This document shows, piece after piece, positions 62,666-64,000 of a DNA stretch of 64,000 nucleotides (the stretch's first letter is position 1; every line of letters begins with the position of its first letter). The stretch is from Candidatus Heimdallarchaeota archaeon (GTDB lineage: Archaea > Asgardarchaeota > Heimdallarchaeia > Heimdallarchaeales > Heimdallarchaeaceae). The stretch is from positions 1 to 64,000 of the forward strand of contig JABCTC010000017.1 in the NCBI GenBank assembly GCA_018238545.1, given 5' to 3'. The notes under the pieces were generated by a model. That model searched no databases and was not told where the DNA came from. It saw only the letters and a list, made by a program, of their open reading frames with translations. The position numbers and the translations under genes were made by a program.

Positions 62666-64000
62666 CTATTTCTCACGAAGATAATAATCCGGTGATGCTA
62701 CGAACCTTTTATCCTCGTCAACATCTCCTTCTTCAATATCTGAAGCTATTTCATCCATTATTTCCTTATCACTAATATCTGCAAGAATTTTTTGTTTCTC
62801 AACTGTGATAATTCGACTTAGTTCTATAGTTCTAGGTTTGAATTTAGCCATTGTTTCTTCTATTTCCTCAATTCTAGATATCTTTCCTATGAGGTTCATA
62901 AAGGTCATAACCATATCTGGACGAAGAGCTACCTGTGGTGCGATACTCATAAGTTTTCCAATTGAAATCGCTAAATTATCAATGAAATTGTTGTCTTCTT
63001 CAAACAACTTCTCAGGGTTGGAATCAACGAATGAAGCTATAAGAAGCAAATCAATTGAAGTCCATAAGTTTAGAATAGGTTTTTCTTTGAGTTCTAAATT
63101 ATGGATAACTCCAAGCTCAGTGCCTTTTACATTCTCTACAACCTTTCCTTGTATGTCAAAAACATCAGCTATGGTGAATTTTGGTGTTCCAAAATCTAAT
63201 AAAATGTGGTCACTTACAATTTTTAGACCCCCAATAGAATACAAATCATATTTAGAGCTCTCTACAATGTTTGGTAAGATACCGGTGTTTTTCTCTACTA
63301 ATATTTTCTTCAGAAGTTCAGGATTCTCGATATCTTTTGCAGACATACCAAATTCATTAGATAATTTATCAATGACAATTTTCTTTTTGTCTGCTGAAAA
63401 AATCTCTGTCCCATCAGTTGTGTCATCTAAATAGAGAAAATCATAAACAAAATCAAAAAGATCGTTAGATAAGTTTAATCTCTTGGATACAAGAAAATAG
63501 CCTTTACTTGGATGATATATCACAGAATTAGCTGTTCCAACAATCTGATTGAATATATTCTTAATCTGCAAGCCTTGTTTTTCTGAAAGTAAGCTAGTGA
63601 AATTATTGCTCTCAGTAGAATTATAAAATGGTAATAAATCACCACTTAATACAATATTTTCATTGTTGATTCTGATTTCACGTTGAGTTTTTGAGGTAGA
63701 TTCAAGAGGAACAAAGAGATAATTGTCTGGTTGACGCATAACTTTCTTTAGGTCTCCAGTTAATTCCACATCCTTTCTTTTACAATATTCAATTATAGCC
63801 TCAGGTATGAGGAAAGTGAAAGGAACTTGAGGAAGGGTCTTAACTAATTCACTCAAGATATATTCTTTCTTATCTTCTTCAGTTTCTTTACCTTCTGATT
63901 CCTCGGGAGATATAATATTATCATAAATTCTCCTTATCATTGAAAGGGAAATCTCTTGTTGTTGAAGAATTAGTATTCCATACTTTTCATTTAGCTTAGC
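62666..64000 (-). CDS. Large protein of unknown function, cut by the window edge
   Basis: The frame is open to 64000, so the N-terminus is missing; the Met at 63940 is not necessarily the start. The visible ~445 residues are soluble, rich in alpha/beta segments, with stretches such as PQVPFTFLIPEAIIEYCKRK, GVIHNLELKEKPILNLWTSI and a C-terminal ELSRIITVEKQKILADISDK plus acidic tail. I recognise no family. It is upstream of the ureohydrolase on the same strand (49 bp). Confidence 0.7.
   Translation of the reverse strand, partial: AKLNEKYGILILQQQEISLSMIRRIYDNIISPEESEGKETEEDKKEYILSELVKTLPQVPFTFLIPEAIIEYCKRKDVELTGDLKKVMRQPDNYLFVPLESTSKTQREIRINNENIVLSGDLLPFYNSTESNNFTSLLSEKQGLQIKNIFNQIVGTANSVIYHPSKGYFLVSKRLNLSNDLFDFVYDFLYLDDTTDGTEIFSADKKKIVIDKLSNEFGMSAKDIENPELLKKILVEKNTGILPNIVESSKYDLYSIGGLKIVSDHILLDFGTPKFTIADVFDIQGKVVENVKGTELGVIHNLELKEKPILNLWTSIDLLLIASFVDSNPEKLFEEDNNFIDNLAISIGKLMSIAPQVALRPDMVMTFMNLIGKISRIEEIEETMAKFKPRTIELSRIITVEKQKILADISDKEIMDEIASDIEEGDVDEDKRFVASPDYYLREK

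Noticed and set aside
62805..63434. 209-codon plus-strand ORF
   Set aside because: Shadow of the large minus-strand gene; Ser/Ile/Phe-rich composition typical of antisense frames.

Overview
The window looks archaeal and A+T-rich (about one third G+C by eye). Pointers are a TrmB-type regulator, an aldehyde:ferredoxin oxidoreductase (AOR), a TldD/TldE pair, several HEAT-repeat proteins, PAS-rich soluble histidine kinases, signal-anchored surface proteins, and Shine-Dalgarno motifs next to close-packed genes. A protein at 18283-18978 carries a PARP-type zinc-finger signature, which is mainly eukaryotic. Together these suggest an Asgard (Promethearchaeota) archaeon, but that is inference. I found no rRNA, tRNA or riboswitch.

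Layout. 1-3985: remnants and duplications (a deleted tnpB, a DinB-like protein, a broken small gene, and a membrane winged-helix regulator with a partial tandem copy around a membrane-anchored protein). 4101-6888: ABC exporter plus TrmB regulator, closed by a hairpin terminator. 7060-23152: metabolism and signalling (ThDP enzyme, inactivated sugar-type symporter, thioredoxin reductase, second ABC exporter, response regulator/kinase pair, nitroreductase, malic enzyme, zf-PARP-like protein, surface phosphoesterase, two linked 2-hydroxyacyl-CoA-dehydratase-type proteins).

23.2-38.9 kb is a probable integrated mobile element. It has an AAA+ replication-type ATPase in an operon that also holds a ClpP-fold (SDH_sah) protease, a serine recombinase operon, five ribbon-helix-helix proteins, many small orphan and membrane proteins, and a secreted protein with a caspase-like His/Cys arrangement. 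It also has two copies (one decayed) of a small protein ending in a PCNA-interacting peptide very like that of human p21. Its right part has about 1 kb of structured non-coding DNA, two matching 18-bp palindromes, and an orphan four-repeat CRISPR array whose 37-nt repeat resembles type V-F (Cas12f/Cas14) repeats. A pseudoknot-capable sequence lies just upstream of the array. No cas gene is in the window.

38.9-64 kb returns to chromosomal genes: PHP phosphoesterase, large hybrid sensor kinase, OB-fold and HEAT proteins, an unrecognised enzyme followed by an aminotransferase, homoserine dehydrogenase, AOR, MFS exporter, surface proteins, MBL-fold hydrolase, MtnX-like phosphatase, TldD/TldE, RidA, a ureohydrolase, and a large unknown gene running off the right edge.

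How genes work together. The chromosomal parts combine amino-acid and organic-acid metabolism (malic enzyme, aminotransferase, homoserine dehydrogenase, RidA, ureohydrolase) with ferredoxin-linked redox chemistry (AOR, TrxR, nitroreductase), sensory kinases and efflux. The element supplies its own replication, recombination and regulation. Its CRISPR array and PCNA-binding peptides suggest it competes with other elements and interacts with the host replication clamp.
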